Assembly: GCA_033439265.1 (NCBI GenBank)
Contig: JAVTVX010000016.1
Coordinates: 21,642,701 to 21,706,700, forward strand
Length of the DNA: 64,000 nucleotides
Direction of reading: 5' to 3'
Origin: Dillenia suffruticosa
Lineage: Eukaryota; Streptophyta; Magnoliopsida; Dilleniales; Dilleniaceae
A program made the translations under genes and the position numbers. The notes under the pieces are model-generated. The model was not told where the DNA came from and searched no databases. It saw nothing but the letters and a program-made list of their open reading frames with translations. Shown piece after piece: positions 50,101 through 63,108 of the stretch; within the stretch, counting starts at the first letter, position 1; every line of letters begins with the position of its first letter.

Positions 50101-51984
50101 TGCAACAAGAAGCAAGCAATGGAAAATCTTAACAGCAGACCAATTTCAGGAATTTCAAATATAAATGTATCTCCATGGGAAAACCCTTCGAATTTTCAAT
50201 CACTCTCTGGACAATCCTCAGATAGACTTTTTGGATCTGAGTCAATAAGGACTATGAACCTTGTTGATAGAACCATGCCTACATTTGGTGCTGACGTATT
50301 GAATATGGGGAGGAAGTGCTATGATGATCAATTTAGAAATGATTCTTCAGTGGGCTTATCAATGTCACATTCTATGGAAGATCCTGCATCATGTCTTAAC
50401 TATGGGGGGATCAGAAAAGTTAAGATTAATCAGGTTCAGGACTCTGACAATGGGATGTCTGTGGCGATTGAACAACCCCACAGCAGAGTAAATGATAGTC
50501 ATATATCAATGGGATCAGTCTATAGCAAGTGCGAAAATACCATTTCCCTAGGCTCAAACTTTGATAATGGGACTGAGAATAGTATGTCAGTTGGCCCTGC
50601 ATTTAATAAATCAGGAAACTCTTTTATCTCTATGGGTCACATCTTCAATAAGGAAGATGGCAGCTTCATTTCCATGGGGCATAACTATCACAAGGAAGAT
50701 GGTATTTTAAGCATGGGTCCATCCTTTGACAAAGTTGATAGCAATTTTATATCAATGGGTTCATCTTATGAAAAGGAAGATGGCAATATCATGTCAGTTG
50801 GTGCAGCCTATGAGAAAGGGCCTGAGACTTTCATTCCAATGGGTCCTACCTTTAGTAAAGCAAATGAAGGTTTCATCTCAACAGGTGCTGCCAATGACAA
50901 GGTGAATGATAGTATCATGACAATAGAACAGGCCTACAGAAAGGTGGATAACAATATGGTCTCAATGGGCCTTGCGTATAACAAGGGTGATTCGAGCATC
51001 CTCTCTATGGGCCAGAAACACAATAAGGTTGAGAGCAATACCATATCTTTTGGTGGCTTTCAGGATGAGTCCGATCCGAATCCTGCTGATAGGATCATCA
51101 GCGGCTATGATTTGTTAATGAGTCAACACTCAGCTCAAGCTTCAGAAGCAGTTGGCCAGAAAGATCTGGTTGACTTGAGTGCTGATCCAAGTTCATTATC
51201 TGTTCCTAAACCTGATAATGGTCCCAAAAACAAGGAACTGAAGACATCTAAGAAGGTTGTGCCCAACAATTTCCCTTCCAATGTCAAAAGCTTGCTATCA
51301 ACTGGTATACTTGATGAGGTTCCTGTAAAATATATTTCCTGGTCACGGGAGGTAAGTCTTAATTCTTCTGGGGTCATGTAGGCTGATATATTATTTCTCT
51401 TTTTAAACTTGTCACATGCATTGCAGAAAAATCACCAAGGAATCATAAAAGGAACTGCTTATCTGTGTGGCTGCAAAGAATGTGGTTTTTCTAAGGTGTG
51501 TTAGCTTCTTTGTAATTAGTTTTTAATTTTGTAGAGTCTGCAGCTCATGAGCTAACCATTTGGCCGAACTCTTTTATGCAGTCTCTCAATGCATATGAGT
51601 TTGAGCGTCATGCTGGTTGCAAGACCAAACATCCAAATAACCACATTTATTTTGAGAATGGAAAGACCATTTATGCAGTAGTCCAGGAGTTGAAGAACAC
51701 TCCTCAAGAGAAGCTGTTCGAAGCAATTCAATCAGTTACTGGATCTCCAATCAATCAGAAGAACTTTCGTATCTGGAAAGGTAACAGATATTTTATCATT
51801 TTGATTCAAGGCCCTAGTCTGATGTCGAATATTGGAAATGTTGTGAAATTAGATGCAGTCATCCTCTGAAGCCGATTTTCTGATAAATTTCATATTCTTC
51901 TCTTTTCTATCAGCATCATATCAAGCTGCAACACGTGAACTTCAGCGTATCTATGGAAAGGATGAAATAATCATGCCATTGTAA
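44189..51984 (+). CDS. Nuclear protein with Tify-domain-binding-type C terminus (At5g59830/At5g13660 type)
   Basis: Coding exons: 44189-44191 (the ATG alone), 49960-51351, 51427-51495, 51582-51780 and 51914-51984, giving 577 aa. A 5' UTR intron is likely at 44042-44110. Using the ATG at 44189 gives MSFQNKSMWMQRDAGC; an alternative start is the internal ATG at 49978. Residues about 183-366 form 13-14 degenerate repeats of about 14 aa of the type ISMGxxYxKxDxN. The C-terminal domain (about 440-577) includes NVKSLLSTGILDEVPVKYIS, LCGCKECGFSKSLNAYEFE, HAGCKTKHPNNHIYFENGK and a closing RELQRIYGKDE. This is the TDBD module also seen in IDM1-type chromatin proteins. The biochemical role of this subfamily is not known to me. 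Confidence 0.87.
45600..47235 (-). mobile_element. Decayed L1-type LINE, endonuclease and reverse transcriptase parts
   Basis: Minus-strand translation with many stops and shifts shows L1 landmarks in the right order from high to low coordinates. The endonuclease part is IPFSSSKFTWSGSPE and HPGSDSFHIIL at about 47110-46970. The reverse transcriptase start is EEVQRVVFQMDKDKAPEQAC at about 46710-46640. ANIIVNEVVGDVERRGGK is at about 46380-46330, and a decayed FADD-box region, MTLVFYAKHS, at about 45650-45615. It lies antisense inside the TDBD gene intron. Confidence 0.6.
47868..47975 (+). mobile_element. Possible LINE C-terminal fragment
   Basis: One plus-strand frame reads WSFHSMFWLERNARSLNN and then a segment with IIWDKIDSLLHF before a stop. 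This resembles the conserved tail of plant L1 ORF2 (a W-x-ERN-x-R motif, then W-D-x-I/V). It is short, so confidence is limited. Confidence 0.4.
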
Positions 51985-52665
51985 AAAAGCAGACTCCTGT
52001 ACCATTTCCAAATTTTTTGGTGGGTGCAATCTTGGACTTGTGCATAGAGGCATACATCCTTTTAAGTAAATCATGAACAGTATGAAAGTTCAGATAGTCT
52101 GACAAGAGGGATAATTTGTGTTTATTATTGTTAAGCTTTTATGAGTCAGATGCAAAGTTTATCTGCTTTTTGGACCAAAAACTATTTCTAGACTTTTGCT
52201 TATGTGAAAAGAGTTGATTTTTGCAAAAGATCAAGCCATGCCTACTCCCTGTGCTGGCCATTGGCCAGTTTGTATTGATTTGTTCCTTTGTTACTTTATC
52301 ATGAGACAGTCTCATGCACATGCTTGCACACGCACACATCCTGGCGTAGAAAGTTTTAACCTTTTCCCTAAGCTGAACAATAGGCATGAAGACTTGGATT
52401 TTGGGTTGTCACATTTCCCATGTGAATTCAAATTTTGCATCTGTATAATGCTTTATACAATCACAGCTGGCTAGGTGCCAGAGCATACTGATGAATTACA
52501 TGAGCTTGTGAAAAGAAAAGTATGAGATGGACACCATAATTCTTATTTTAAACTAGAGACCAAAGCGAATGTCTATCAATGGAAAAAGGTGAGTTTAAAT
52601 GACATTAAGCCATAAGGATCGAGGTCATTATCTAAGACAACTTGAAAATGGATTTGGCATAATGC

Positions 52666-52704
<39 letters not shown>

Positions 52705-54331
52705 CGCTCTCCCCCCCCCCCCCTCCCCCTCAGTGGCCACCAAATTGATTCGTTTTGTGGCCACAGATGAAGCTTCTTTTCTAGATATCGTGATACCACC
52801 CTTACGAGGCAAGTTTTTTTGTTTTTTTGGTGGAGAAGAAGCAACAAAATAGCTACACACCTAGGCCTAAACCCCTGGGATGAAGAAACACAACTATTTT
52901 TGGCCTTAAAGTCTTGACACCCAACATGTCATCTTGAAGCAGACTGGTAAGAGAATGCGGGGGGAAATGAAGCCCTGGACTGTAGCTATGAAGATGATCT
53001 GCGCACTTGTTACCCTCCTTGCAAGTGTGTCTAATTTCGACCACCTTAGTCTCTTTTATGAGCTCCTGACATTCTTTGATGATAGCTCCAAGAGGCCGAA
53101 GCTCCCTCTTTAAGGAGTTTTGTAAGAACCATAGAGTTCATTTCCAACTCAATATTTTCGAAACCTTTCTTACTCGCCAGCAACAGGCCCTCCCTAACTC
53201 GCCATATTTCTCTTGAGATGACTGAACAGGACCCCACGTTAACAGCATATCCTTTCTCATTCCTCAGGATACCACCTACTGCAGCATGCCCATCAGATCT
53301 TAATTACATTTGTGACTAGTGACATCAAATTTTCACGTTCTTAAAATAATATAACGATGCCTCCTGTGGATCAAAATATATGTCCCAGTCAGAAAGATGT
53401 CATTAACACAATAACCATGACCATGAGATTAGTGTAATCTGATATGGATATTCAAATAAAATGGGAACTTTGTTGATTAGCGTAAACCTAATAAAGAGTA
53501 TTTAAGTTTGATAGATTTTTCTTGTTACATTAGCTATTTATTTTCATGGAAGGTAAATGTTAATGTATGTGATCAAGTTTATTTTTATTATTTTATCATA
53601 CGCTAAATCTAATTCAAATCAGGTTCCATCCCACAACAAAATTCATATGCATATTTTTGTTATACACAAGATTTAAACTTAATATCATACTTGACGATAC
53701 CGATATCCAATTACCAGACTAATTAAGTTTTACTAAATAATCTCTTTGAAATACTGTCATTATTGCGAATTTATATTTTAAAAAAAAAAAAATGTCTTGT
53801 TGGGACGAGACAAATATTACTTTTGCTCTGATTGCTTAAAACAAAAATTTCAGCTTACAATAGGGTAACACCCAAGCGTGTTATGTAAGTGCTACATGGT
53901 CTTCAATCATTTGAAGTTCAATAACATCAGAACCCTAAGAATCCAACGAGAAACTGCAGTAATTGGTTATTAATAATAAGTGGAGGCACAAATGGATTGG
54001 ATGCAAAACCATACAAATAATGAAGAGCCCCCCGTGCAATGTGAGAGTAAGGCCACCACGGTGGATGGCGTATCACTTCTTTTACATATCACTGAAGGTA
54101 GCATGCAGCTCCGAAGCATATTTTACCTCAACAGAACAAGAAAATGAGAACATATGCAAGAGGGGAAAAAAATATGCAAGTCTCTGACTCTGCGCTGCAT
54201 CTTTCCTGTGTATATAATCAACTCCAAGAGAAAGGTAGTTTTAATGAAGTATCTTCAACCCTGCATCAGATCTTGCATGCAAATATTCTTCTTTTATTAA
54301 AAAAATAAATAAATATAAGGCTTTCCCGGCT
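51985..54331. other. Region between converging TDBD and OGDH genes
   Basis: It contains the 3' UTRs, a (CT)n/(C)n tract at about 52671-52730 and a retroelement RNase H remnant. A possible short SINE remnant is at about 53640-53710. No other gene is supported. Confidence 0.45.
52850..53285 (-). pseudogene. RNase H-like (RVT_3) retroelement fragment
   Basis: Minus-strand frames read REIWRVREGLLLASKKGFEN and IELEMNSMVLTKLLKEG, then after a frameshift VEIRHTCKEGNKCADHLHS. This matches the C-terminal RNase H domain of plant non-LTR retroelements (A-x-x-W-x-x-R-x-G-L-x-x-A; E-x-D-S; R-x-x-N-x-x-A-D). The second Asp is lost and the frame is broken. Confidence 0.6.
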
Positions 54332-57300
54332 CTAAACAACAGCAGCAGGAGCCTCAATAGGTTCGGGTCGCAAAGCTTTTTGCACAAGTTCAGTTTGTTC
54401 CCTGACATGAACTTGATAGAATCCGGTGGCTGTTGCAGCTGAAGGAGCACGACCAACATATTTGATGTCTTCCATGGTGCCTCTGCCCAAATCCTTCATT
54501 GCAGTCCAAAGGCGTGGTGCAATGTAGCTGTATGCACCCATGTTCATTGGCTCTTCCTGGCACCAGACAATCTCTGCATCTGGAAGAAAGACCATAAAAG
54601 AACAAAATTAGCCATGGTCACCGGATGTGACTTCGCATACCAACCACATTATAGGTAGGTTGTATAGCACCAAACTACAGCAATCCTCTTAATTGAACTA
54701 TGACTGAGTGGCTCTCTCTCTCTCACACATCATTCAAAGGCAATCATTGTCTTTCACTTCAATGTAGATTTTATTCCTCTTCTCATTTCAACAAAATACA
54801 AAATCAATGGGTGATACATGGATCACAAAAAGAAAGTCAATTTCAAACTTCTGCAGGCCACGCCTCTGAAAAGAAGATTCTCGCTACCTTTCCCATGGCA
54901 GAATTTTCATGCTTTAGTCCATTTCCATTTGAGCATTGTTTTGATTCCTCAAGGGGTGGGTAGACTAATGGGGGCAAAAGATAAGAGAGACAGGATGCGG
55001 CAGTACACCATCCTCTCCAACTATTTGGATGTTTTAAGCAAATGACAAGGGGAGGGAAATTTTCATTATTATTATTAGACCACAAAAATCTCACGCTCAC
55101 TCTAGGTTTTTTATAAAACATGCATAAGGACATCAAGGATGTCATTCATTCATATAGGGTTCACTATATTTGTATTTATACCTATTTCTGTGCAAACATA
55201 GACCTTCGTATGTTGATGAACAGAAAGATGACAAAAATTTATAAAACCAGAGAACTAAGCAAAAGGTGGGTAATTTTATATGCGCTAAACAAAATATGTT
55301 AAACTACATTATTGCTGGTTCAGAATACATACTTGGATATCTCTTCAGCTCTCTCTGAATGAGATCATATGGGAAGGGACAAAGCTGTTCCACCCGACAT
55401 ATTGCTACGTCTTTGCCATGGACCTTCTTTCTCTCCTCATCAAGCTCATAATAAACCTGAAACATGAAAATCACCATAAAAGAAAAATTAGTCATAGAAG
55501 CTAGTGTCAGCAAGAGGCCTTAGAACCCAAAAATGAGACAATACAATAACTTGGATCTCCAAATGGCAATCCAATTGATAATTTTGTACTAATACTTTGC
55601 TACATTTTCGATTTCAAAAAGCATCCACATCAGATGTAGTATCAATATAAAGCTTGGTGAATTTGAGTAGAACATACCCATTCAGATTTACCAAAAGGAA
55701 AAAAAGAAAAAGAAAAAAAAAAAGGGACCAACTTGAACACTCGCCAGATAATTTCAAACAAAGGTCAATAGTATGCAACATTCATAAGATTGAAATTTTT
55801 ATACAAACCTTTCCAGAACATAGGATCAGTCGTCTGATGCCTTCCTCAAGATCAGAATGGTCGTTCTGATCCTTAATAAGACGCTTGAATCTGGTACCTT
55901 GTTTGTCGAACCCTGGGTGGCCTTGGACATCATCAAACTCAGATAGGTTTGATTTACAGTCTTTGTGCCTGAGCAAGTTCTTGGGAGACATCACAATGAG
56001 AGGCTTACGGAACTCCCTGTGTATCTACAGAAGGAAACATAGACATTGAGAAACATGTTAACTCTCCTAGAGCAGATGAATATGCTTTTCCCTGCTAAAC
56101 AGCAAGAAGAATATCAAAATCCACATCACTAAATCTGACCTGACGCCGTAGCACATGGAAATAGTTGGCAGGGGTTGTAACATTTACAACCTGCCAGTTG
56201 CATTCTTGGATCTGTTTTCGAAGAGTTGGATCCATCTCTGGTATGACATAAGGATTATCATCACTCATCTGCAAGTAGATCATTTAGCATTTGTAAGCAG
56301 GGGTCAGGCTGGTCCTCATTGAATTAGACAAAATCGTGACAAGAATAACAATATCACTAACAAGTTTTTTCTCCTTATTTGAAGCTGAGAAAGTGAAATA
56401 CTAGCACAACATCAAGCTCATACCTGGAGGAAACGCTCCAATCGAGCACTTGAATGTTCAGGGCCCTGGCCATCATAACCATGAGGAAGAAGCACGACAA
56501 GCCCAGTTTGACGTAGCCACTTAGACTCCCCACTGCTCAAAAACTGATCAAACATCACTTGTGCACCGTTTGCAAAATCACCAAATTGAGCTTCCCACAT
56601 GACCAAAGCATTGGGATTTTCCATTGAATAACCCAACTCAAATCCAAGAACGCCAAACTCAGAAAGAGAACTGGAAACAAGAAACCACATTGATTAGAAA
56701 CCAACAAATATGAGACACAAATTCTCCAGAGATGACAAAGCTCAGGTACTCAGAGACTGTGATTTTGAAGTCTCCAATCCAGGAAAAGAAACAACATAGC
56801 TCAGGTGAATAACGAGGAGACTTCAAATCTTAGATGTTCAAATTTTAAGTTGTTATGGCTCTACACATCCTATATTTACCAAACAAACAGGTAACATTAA
56901 CATGTTTTCAAGGAATCAAGAATGCTGATGATAGATTGTAAAGTCTCTGACAATCGATCAGAAATATAGAAAAACAAGAAATAAATCCTACAGATTGACA
57001 AAAACAGCATTTTCTAGATGAGGCCAATATTATCCAACTGCAACTGTTCCAAAATTTAATTGACTGGGACAGAAGCATATTCAAACTAATACAGTATATA
57101 ACCAGAAATAAGATGATGGGACCATGAAAGTTGATGCCAAGACAGCCACTAAATGTTACCTGTTGCTAACAGTAAACATCTCCTCATCTTGGTTCAGTAT
57201 AACATGATCCAGGGGGCAGTACTTTTCTCCTGTTACCTGATCATGAACTATAGCATGCCGGTGACTAAAAGTACCTCTTTCAACATCCTGACCACTCAAC

Positions 57301-59547
57301 CGCACATGGTTTCCTTCCACCAACAATGTTGCAAAAGCTAGTGCCTCCCCAACTGCCCAATCAATCCCCTCCTCTGTGTCTATCATCTGAGCACGCTGCT
57401 CAAAAATCTTCTTTACTGCTCTGTGAGGCTTAAAGTTTTCTGGAAGTGTTGTAATAGCTTTTCCCACATTCTTCAAGATCTCTGGCTTTACCCTAAAGAA
57501 CAGCACAATCTTGTTATGCATAAGATATTTATAACGCAGAAAACAAGGAAAAAGGAAGGGAAAAAAATGACTTAGACAATAGCATACCCGGTATTTCGGA
57601 TACGAGAAAGCTGTTCAGGCGATTTAAAGCCAGTCCAATAAGCAGAGAGCCAGTCCCTCCTTTTTGGGACATAATCTTTGCTTTGTAAAAACTCTTCATT
57701 TAGAATTTGATTGACCTTGTCTTGAATTCTGTCAATATCTTCTTGTGACACCTGCCCGGATTCTAAAAGTTTCTTTTTGTAGATCTCAAGTGCTGAAGGA
57801 TGATTCTTAATGACCTGTCAGCTCGCATCACAAGAAAGATGACTTTTATTTTACTCCTTTTCAGGGAATAACATAAAAGGATAACTTAAAATCAGGATCC
57901 AGACACCACACAAAAGAAAACAACCAACAAACACATTTACACACGCATAAAAGCATAATGTGAAGAAATTTTGGCTGAAAAAAGAGAAGGGCTAACCTGA
58001 TACATCTTGGGCTGCGTGAAAGATGGCTCATCAATTTCATTGTGCCCAAATCTACGATAACAAACAATGTCCACAACAACATCAGAATGGAATGTCTGGC
58101 GCCATTCTGCTGCAAGCTCATATACATGAACAACTGCTTCCATGTCATCTCCATTTACATGGAAAATGGGTGCATTTAAAGCTTTAGCAACATCAGTACA
58201 GTACTGTGAAGACCTCCCAGACTGGGGATCAGTAGTAAAGGCCACCTGATTGTTAACAACAATGTGGATAGTCCCTCCAGTGGTATAATTTGGAAGAGCA
58301 CTGAGATGTAGGGTCTCATACACAACACCTTGTCCTGCAAAACTACCATCACCATGAATCAAAACACCCATATTCTTTGTCCTGTCAACATCATTCGAAT
58401 AATACTGTTTTGCTCTAGTTTTTCCAACCACAACAGGATCCACAGCTTCCAAATGACTAGGATTTGCAACCAAAGACAGATGAATTCTCTTTCCCCCCCT
58501 AGTTGGTCTGTCATAAGAAGTTCCCAAGTGGTACTTGACATCACCAGTTCCGGTGTAGAGTCCAACTTCATCCACAGGCTTTGTACCACCACTGAATTCA
58601 CTGAATATCTGACGAAGGGGTTTACGAACAACATTACCCAGGACATTCAGCCTTCCTCTGTGAGACATGCCAATAACAATGCTCTCAACCCCAAGATCAG
58701 CTGCCCTGTCAAACATCTCCTTCATGCCAGGAATTAGGGTCTCCCCACCTTCAAGACCAAACCTTTTGGCTGCTGTCCACTTAGTGGCCAAAAAGTTCTC
58801 AAATTGTGTACTCCATATAAGCCTATCAAGTATAACCTCACGCCTTTGCCGATTGTACTGCATAGGCGTCGGTGTCTCAATCTTGTCCCTTAACCAATTA
58901 CATTTCTCACGATCAGCAATATGCATGTACTCAAACCCAATGCTTCCACAGTAAGCCTGCTCAAGCCTAGTCAAAATGTTCCTAAGGGTCTGAACAGGCC
59001 TATTCTCAGACAAAAATCCAGACATCCTCCACACTCCAAGGAAAAACTCCCTATCAAGGTCCACCTCTGTGAACCCATATAATGCAGGGTCCAAATCATC
59101 TGGGATCTCACGTTGTTCTAAACCTAAGGGATCCAACTTAGCTTTCAGATGACCATAAACCTGATAAGCCCTCACCAACAACAGCAAACGCATACTTTCC
59201 TGAATCGTCTGACCCGAAATTCCAGGCGAAGTGGCAGCCTGACCCACAAAATTTCTAAAGAAATTATCCCATGACTCATCAACACTATTTGGGTCAGCTT
59301 CCCAAGCCCTCTGAAGCTCCTCTAGATAAACACTACTGGTCCCATCTAGGAAACTATCAGTCAACCTAGAAAGCGGAACCGGGCGAGGAACAGGCGCTGC
59401 CTGTGCCTTTGATTTGAACACAGTTGTATGAAAATATCGATTCTGTGATGGAACAACACGTGTTCTTGTCACATGTAACCTACCCTGTGATAAAGTTCTC
59501 CTGATAGCTAGTTTTGCTACACTTGACCCAGCTCTAAACCAAGCCAT
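54332..59547 (-). CDS. OGDH: 2-oxoglutarate dehydrogenase E1 component, mitochondrial
   Basis: Eight coding exons on the minus strand: 59547-57997, 57814-57588, 57492-57160, 56670-56424, 56268-56140, 56024-55809, 55456-55333 and 54579-54332, in frame to 1024 aa (about 1017 in Arabidopsis from memory). A 5' UTR intron is likely at 59870-59665. Residues 1-45 are an Arg/Ser-rich mitochondrial presequence. The N-terminal E1 domain (about 60-105) precedes the thiamine-diphosphate part, with [11 protein letters not shown] at about 295-305 and GDGSFAGQG to VNNQ at about 399-434. The pyrimidine-binding domain with [10 protein letters not shown] and [16 protein letters not shown] follows. The enzyme decarboxylates 2-oxoglutarate in the TCA cycle and passes succinyl to the E2 lipoyl domain. 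All splice junctions are GT-AG, and no break was found. Confidence 0.95.
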
Positions 59548-59664
59548 ATCTAAACGGATCCAATTTATCTAAAACCCCCACCAATCTATCGCCAAAAGAA
59601 ACCAATAACCAAAGCTTTCCAAACCAAACTTCAAACCCTGATCACAGCATCTTTTCTTATTTAA

Positions 59665-59922
59665 CTGCATGAAACAAAACCTAATCAACAATCATTTCAA
59701 TCAAATAAAAATCATACATATTTCACTGATCATAAGCTATACAGATACAGATCAAAATCCAACCATAATGAAAATCTATAGAGAGGGAAATGAAAAGGAA
59801 GAGAATGAAATCGAGAATAGAAACCGAAGAAAAAATTGAATGGAATTGGAGAATGAATTTTAATTATTACCTGTGAGATTTTCCGGAGAGAAACCCTAGT
59901 TCGGCGAAGACTTTTCTGGAAG

Positions 59923-59979
<57 letters not shown>

Positions 59980-60030
59980 GTAAGAGTAATGCCACCTTGG
60001 CCTTCCATTGAAGTCGCTTTATACCTTTTT
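59665..60030 (-). promoter_or_regulatory. OGDH 5' UTR with intron, telo-box and (CT)n leader
   Basis: On the gene strand, a donor CACAG/GTAATA at 59871/59870 and an acceptor CATGCAG/TTAAA at 59665/59664 suggest a leader intron. A telo-box AAACCCTAG (plus strand) is at 59891-59899. A pyrimidine tract, (GA)n on the plus strand, lies at 59925-59976 near the start of the transcript. Confidence 0.5.
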
Positions 60031-60097
60031 CCTACTTTTCCCATCCTCCATACTAATATTTTTTTTTTCTAAAAAATATATATATATTGTTTAATTA

Positions 60098-60144
<47 letters not shown>

Positions 60145-60505
60145 ATATTTCCTACTTTTCTAGATATTTCTTTTGATTGCAACTATCTTGTCATCTATAT
60201 TAGATATTTATTTTTCTTTGAAAAAATTCTTTTTCTTTTTTTTTTCTCATCCTTAACGTATAACTATTTCTTTATTAATTGTTAATCATTAAAATATATG
60301 TATAGTCTAAAAATTATAAATTTGATTTTTTTTTTACTTATTATTATGTTAAACATATTTTCCCAACCAAATTTTATTTATTGGGTTTGAACAAGACTTT
60401 GGTGGTTATGCTATTTACAATTTTTAATATTCTAAAATTTAAATATATAAATATTAAAAAAAAAGAGTGGCATTTAAAAATACAAATCATAGATTCAAAA
60501 GCCAA

Positions 60506-60568
<63 letters not shown>

Positions 60569-61455
60569 CTAAGATTTATTCTAACTTTCTCAAATAATAT
60601 AAAATATAGATCTGTATTTCATATTTATATTTTAGATATATATATTTTTATGAGAAATATTGGTATTTATGAACTATATTTAATTTTTTGAATAGCTAAA
60701 CAAACTAAATAAGCAAACTTCCATTTGGGGAGGGGGGGATTGGCACACTTAAAATGAAAAATAAAGACAAAAAACTCATAATTCCATTTTTTTGTCCACT
60801 TGAAAATATATTACACCTTGTATATCCTAAACCTTATATTTCCTATCGATAGTTTGTGGGAATGGAAAAACAAATGTTATAAGAGTTAATCTTTTAATTG
60901 GAATTCATAACTGATCGAATTAGATTATTTGAGTTTTTCAGATATCAAAAATAAAATAAAAAAGAAAATAATTGTGAGATTAGGTCGTCCTAAAGGCTTA
61001 GCTGACACAGGTCGACATGGTATCGGCTTAGACTCAAGTCCAAGTCCAAGTATTCTTAAGTTGCTTGCTGAACTGATTTGGCTTTTGGCCCACTTCACTT
61101 ACCCCTATGCCCAATAGGATACACGAGTTTCAACTCAAACGATATCAATCTCTCTTCTTATAATATATTTGATTTCGAGTTTCATTATAAACCAAAAAAA
61201 AAAAAAAAGATACGAATCAAACTAAGTTGGTGAGACGGTACGTATCAGTGGTCTCCTTGATGTGGGGCTTGTCACATCCTTCGGGAATTGAAATACTTAT
61301 AATTCAACTCAGTTTAATTAAGTTGTTAATAATGGTCACTGCAACTTTCGAATTGAATTAATCGAAATATAATCTTAAATACCAATTGATATAGCGCAAA
61401 AAAAAAGAATTAGTAATAATTGATTTGAGAGAATTAAAAATGACATATATTTCAC

Positions 61456-61492
<37 letters not shown>

Positions 61493-61609
61493 AACAACTA
61501 TTATAATTATTTGAAAGAAAAATTGAAATCAGAAAAATAAACGATATGTCTGATAAATAAAAAAAAGATAAATTTTCATGTGTAATCATCTTAATGAATA
61601 TGATACCAT
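60031..61609. other. Intergenic DNA with microsatellites and a SINE-like remnant
   Basis: It holds (CT)n at about 60100-60140, a compound (AT)n(GT)n at about 60511-60567, an interrupted (AT)n at about 61455-61492, and a degenerate longer SINE copy at about 61220-61410. No gene is seen. Confidence 0.5.
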
Positions 61610-61790
61610 CGAACAGTTGATTTAATTGGATATAGAGTTAAATCTCTTAATCAAATTTTCGAATTCGATTGGCGGTTTGGATATGGAAAAAATTACGTTA
61701 GGAGGCTAACCCCTTAATAGACCACTACAAATCTCGAACCGAATTAGTCAGAATATAACTTCGGATACCAATCGGTATAGCACAAAAAAA
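61610..61790 (+). mobile_element. Longer SINE-family copy abutting an RTE LINE tail
   Basis: The element has CAGTTGATTTAATTGGATA (A-box region), GAATTCGATTGGCGG (B-box-like), ACGTTAGGAGGCTAACC, the 3' module CGAATTAGTCAGAATATAAC and the tail GGTATAGCACAAAAAAA. Its tail meets the (CAA)n end of the LINE directly. No target-site duplication was found. Confidence 0.65.
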
Positions 61791-63108
61791 TACAACAACA
61801 ATCTGAGCGTTAATCCCAACAATTTGGGGTCGACCATTTGAGAGATAAATATGAAAAATAATAATAATAATAATGAAATGAATAGATAAAAAAATAAATA
61901 TGATAGTTTAATTTATGCGGATTTTTTTACGTCATTCATTTCTATCTAATGTCATCCTCTCATCTAAACTATTAACTATCATATCTTTACGGATAACTTG
62001 TATCTAAATTTTCAGCGAACTATCTCTACATTTTACTAAATCTCCTATATTTAAGTTTTCTATCTTCTAACCGGTGCATTTTCGGGTCTTCTTTGTATAT
62101 GCTCAAACCATTTCAACCAATACTCTTACATTTTATCCACAATCAAACTAATTCCCAATTTTGTACGAATCTCTTCATTTTTAATTCTATTTTTTCTAAT
62201 TTTACCACACATCCACCTAAATATTTTCATTTCTGCTATCGTCATTTTTTGTTCTTGTTATTTTTTAATAACCCAACATTTAGTACCATATAATAGTGCA
62301 GATTTTATTGCGATTTTATAAAACTTTCCCTTTAAATATAGTGGTATCATGTGTTCACAAAAAACTCTAGATATCTTTCTCCATTTCATCCAACCCGTTT
62401 GAATCTTATGATTCACATCTCTATCTATATTGCCATCATTTTGAATGATGGAAACAAAATATTTAAATCGTTCACTTTTTGGTACATTTTGTCTATCTAA
62501 CCTAATCGTTTCTTTATCGTTCTGATCATTGTTGTTAAATCTATATTTCATATACTCAGTTTTCAATCTACTAAGTCTAAACCCTCTGAATTTCAGTGTA
62601 TCCCTCCATAACTCTAATTTAATACCAATACTTTCTCTAGTTTTATCAACTAATATTATATCATTTGCAAAAAATATATATCATACTATTTTATTTTGAA
62701 TGTTTTATATAATTTCGTCTATCACTATTGCTAAAAGAATGAAATTTAATACCGAATCTTGATGGAGACTGATGTTAATGAGAAAATTATCGTTCATGCC
62801 TCCGCAAATTCTTATTGGTTATAGCTCTGTCATACATATTTTTAATGAAATTAATGTATTTCAAGAAAATATCTTTTTTTATCAGCGTCCACCACAATAT
62901 GTTTCTAGAAAATCTATCATATGCTTTTTTTTAAATTAAGGAATACTTTATATGCTCTATATGTATTTATCAAATGTCTTAATATGTGAATTGTCTCCGT
63001 GGCAGATCTTTTCAATATAAATTTAAATTGATTTTGAGACACATTTATATTAAATCTCAATTTATGAAAAAAATCTTAATTAACGTGATGAGTTGCGTAT
63101 ACGAAGGG
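61791..63108 (-). mobile_element. 5'-truncated RTE-type LINE
   Basis: On the minus strand, a decayed reverse transcriptase reads from about 63040 (VSQNQFKF, then a GRST-like box, ETIHILRHLINTYRAYK) through KAYDRFSRNILWWTL at about 62925-62880. The C-terminal part at 62566-62258 is intact over 100 codons (RLDRQNVPKSERFKYFVSII, HKIQTGWMKWRKISRVFC, LKGKFYKIAIKSALLYGTKC). The 3' end carries the RTE hallmark, a CCCAAATTGTTGGGATTA box followed by a short (TTG)n tail at about 61802-61791. The element lacks its 5' end and is interrupted by stops, so it is dead. Confidence 0.85.

Noticed and set aside
58330-58954. Plus-strand frames of 135 and 95 aa
   Set aside because: They lie antisense to the large OGDH exon, where the minus-strand frame encodes recognisable E1 sequence.
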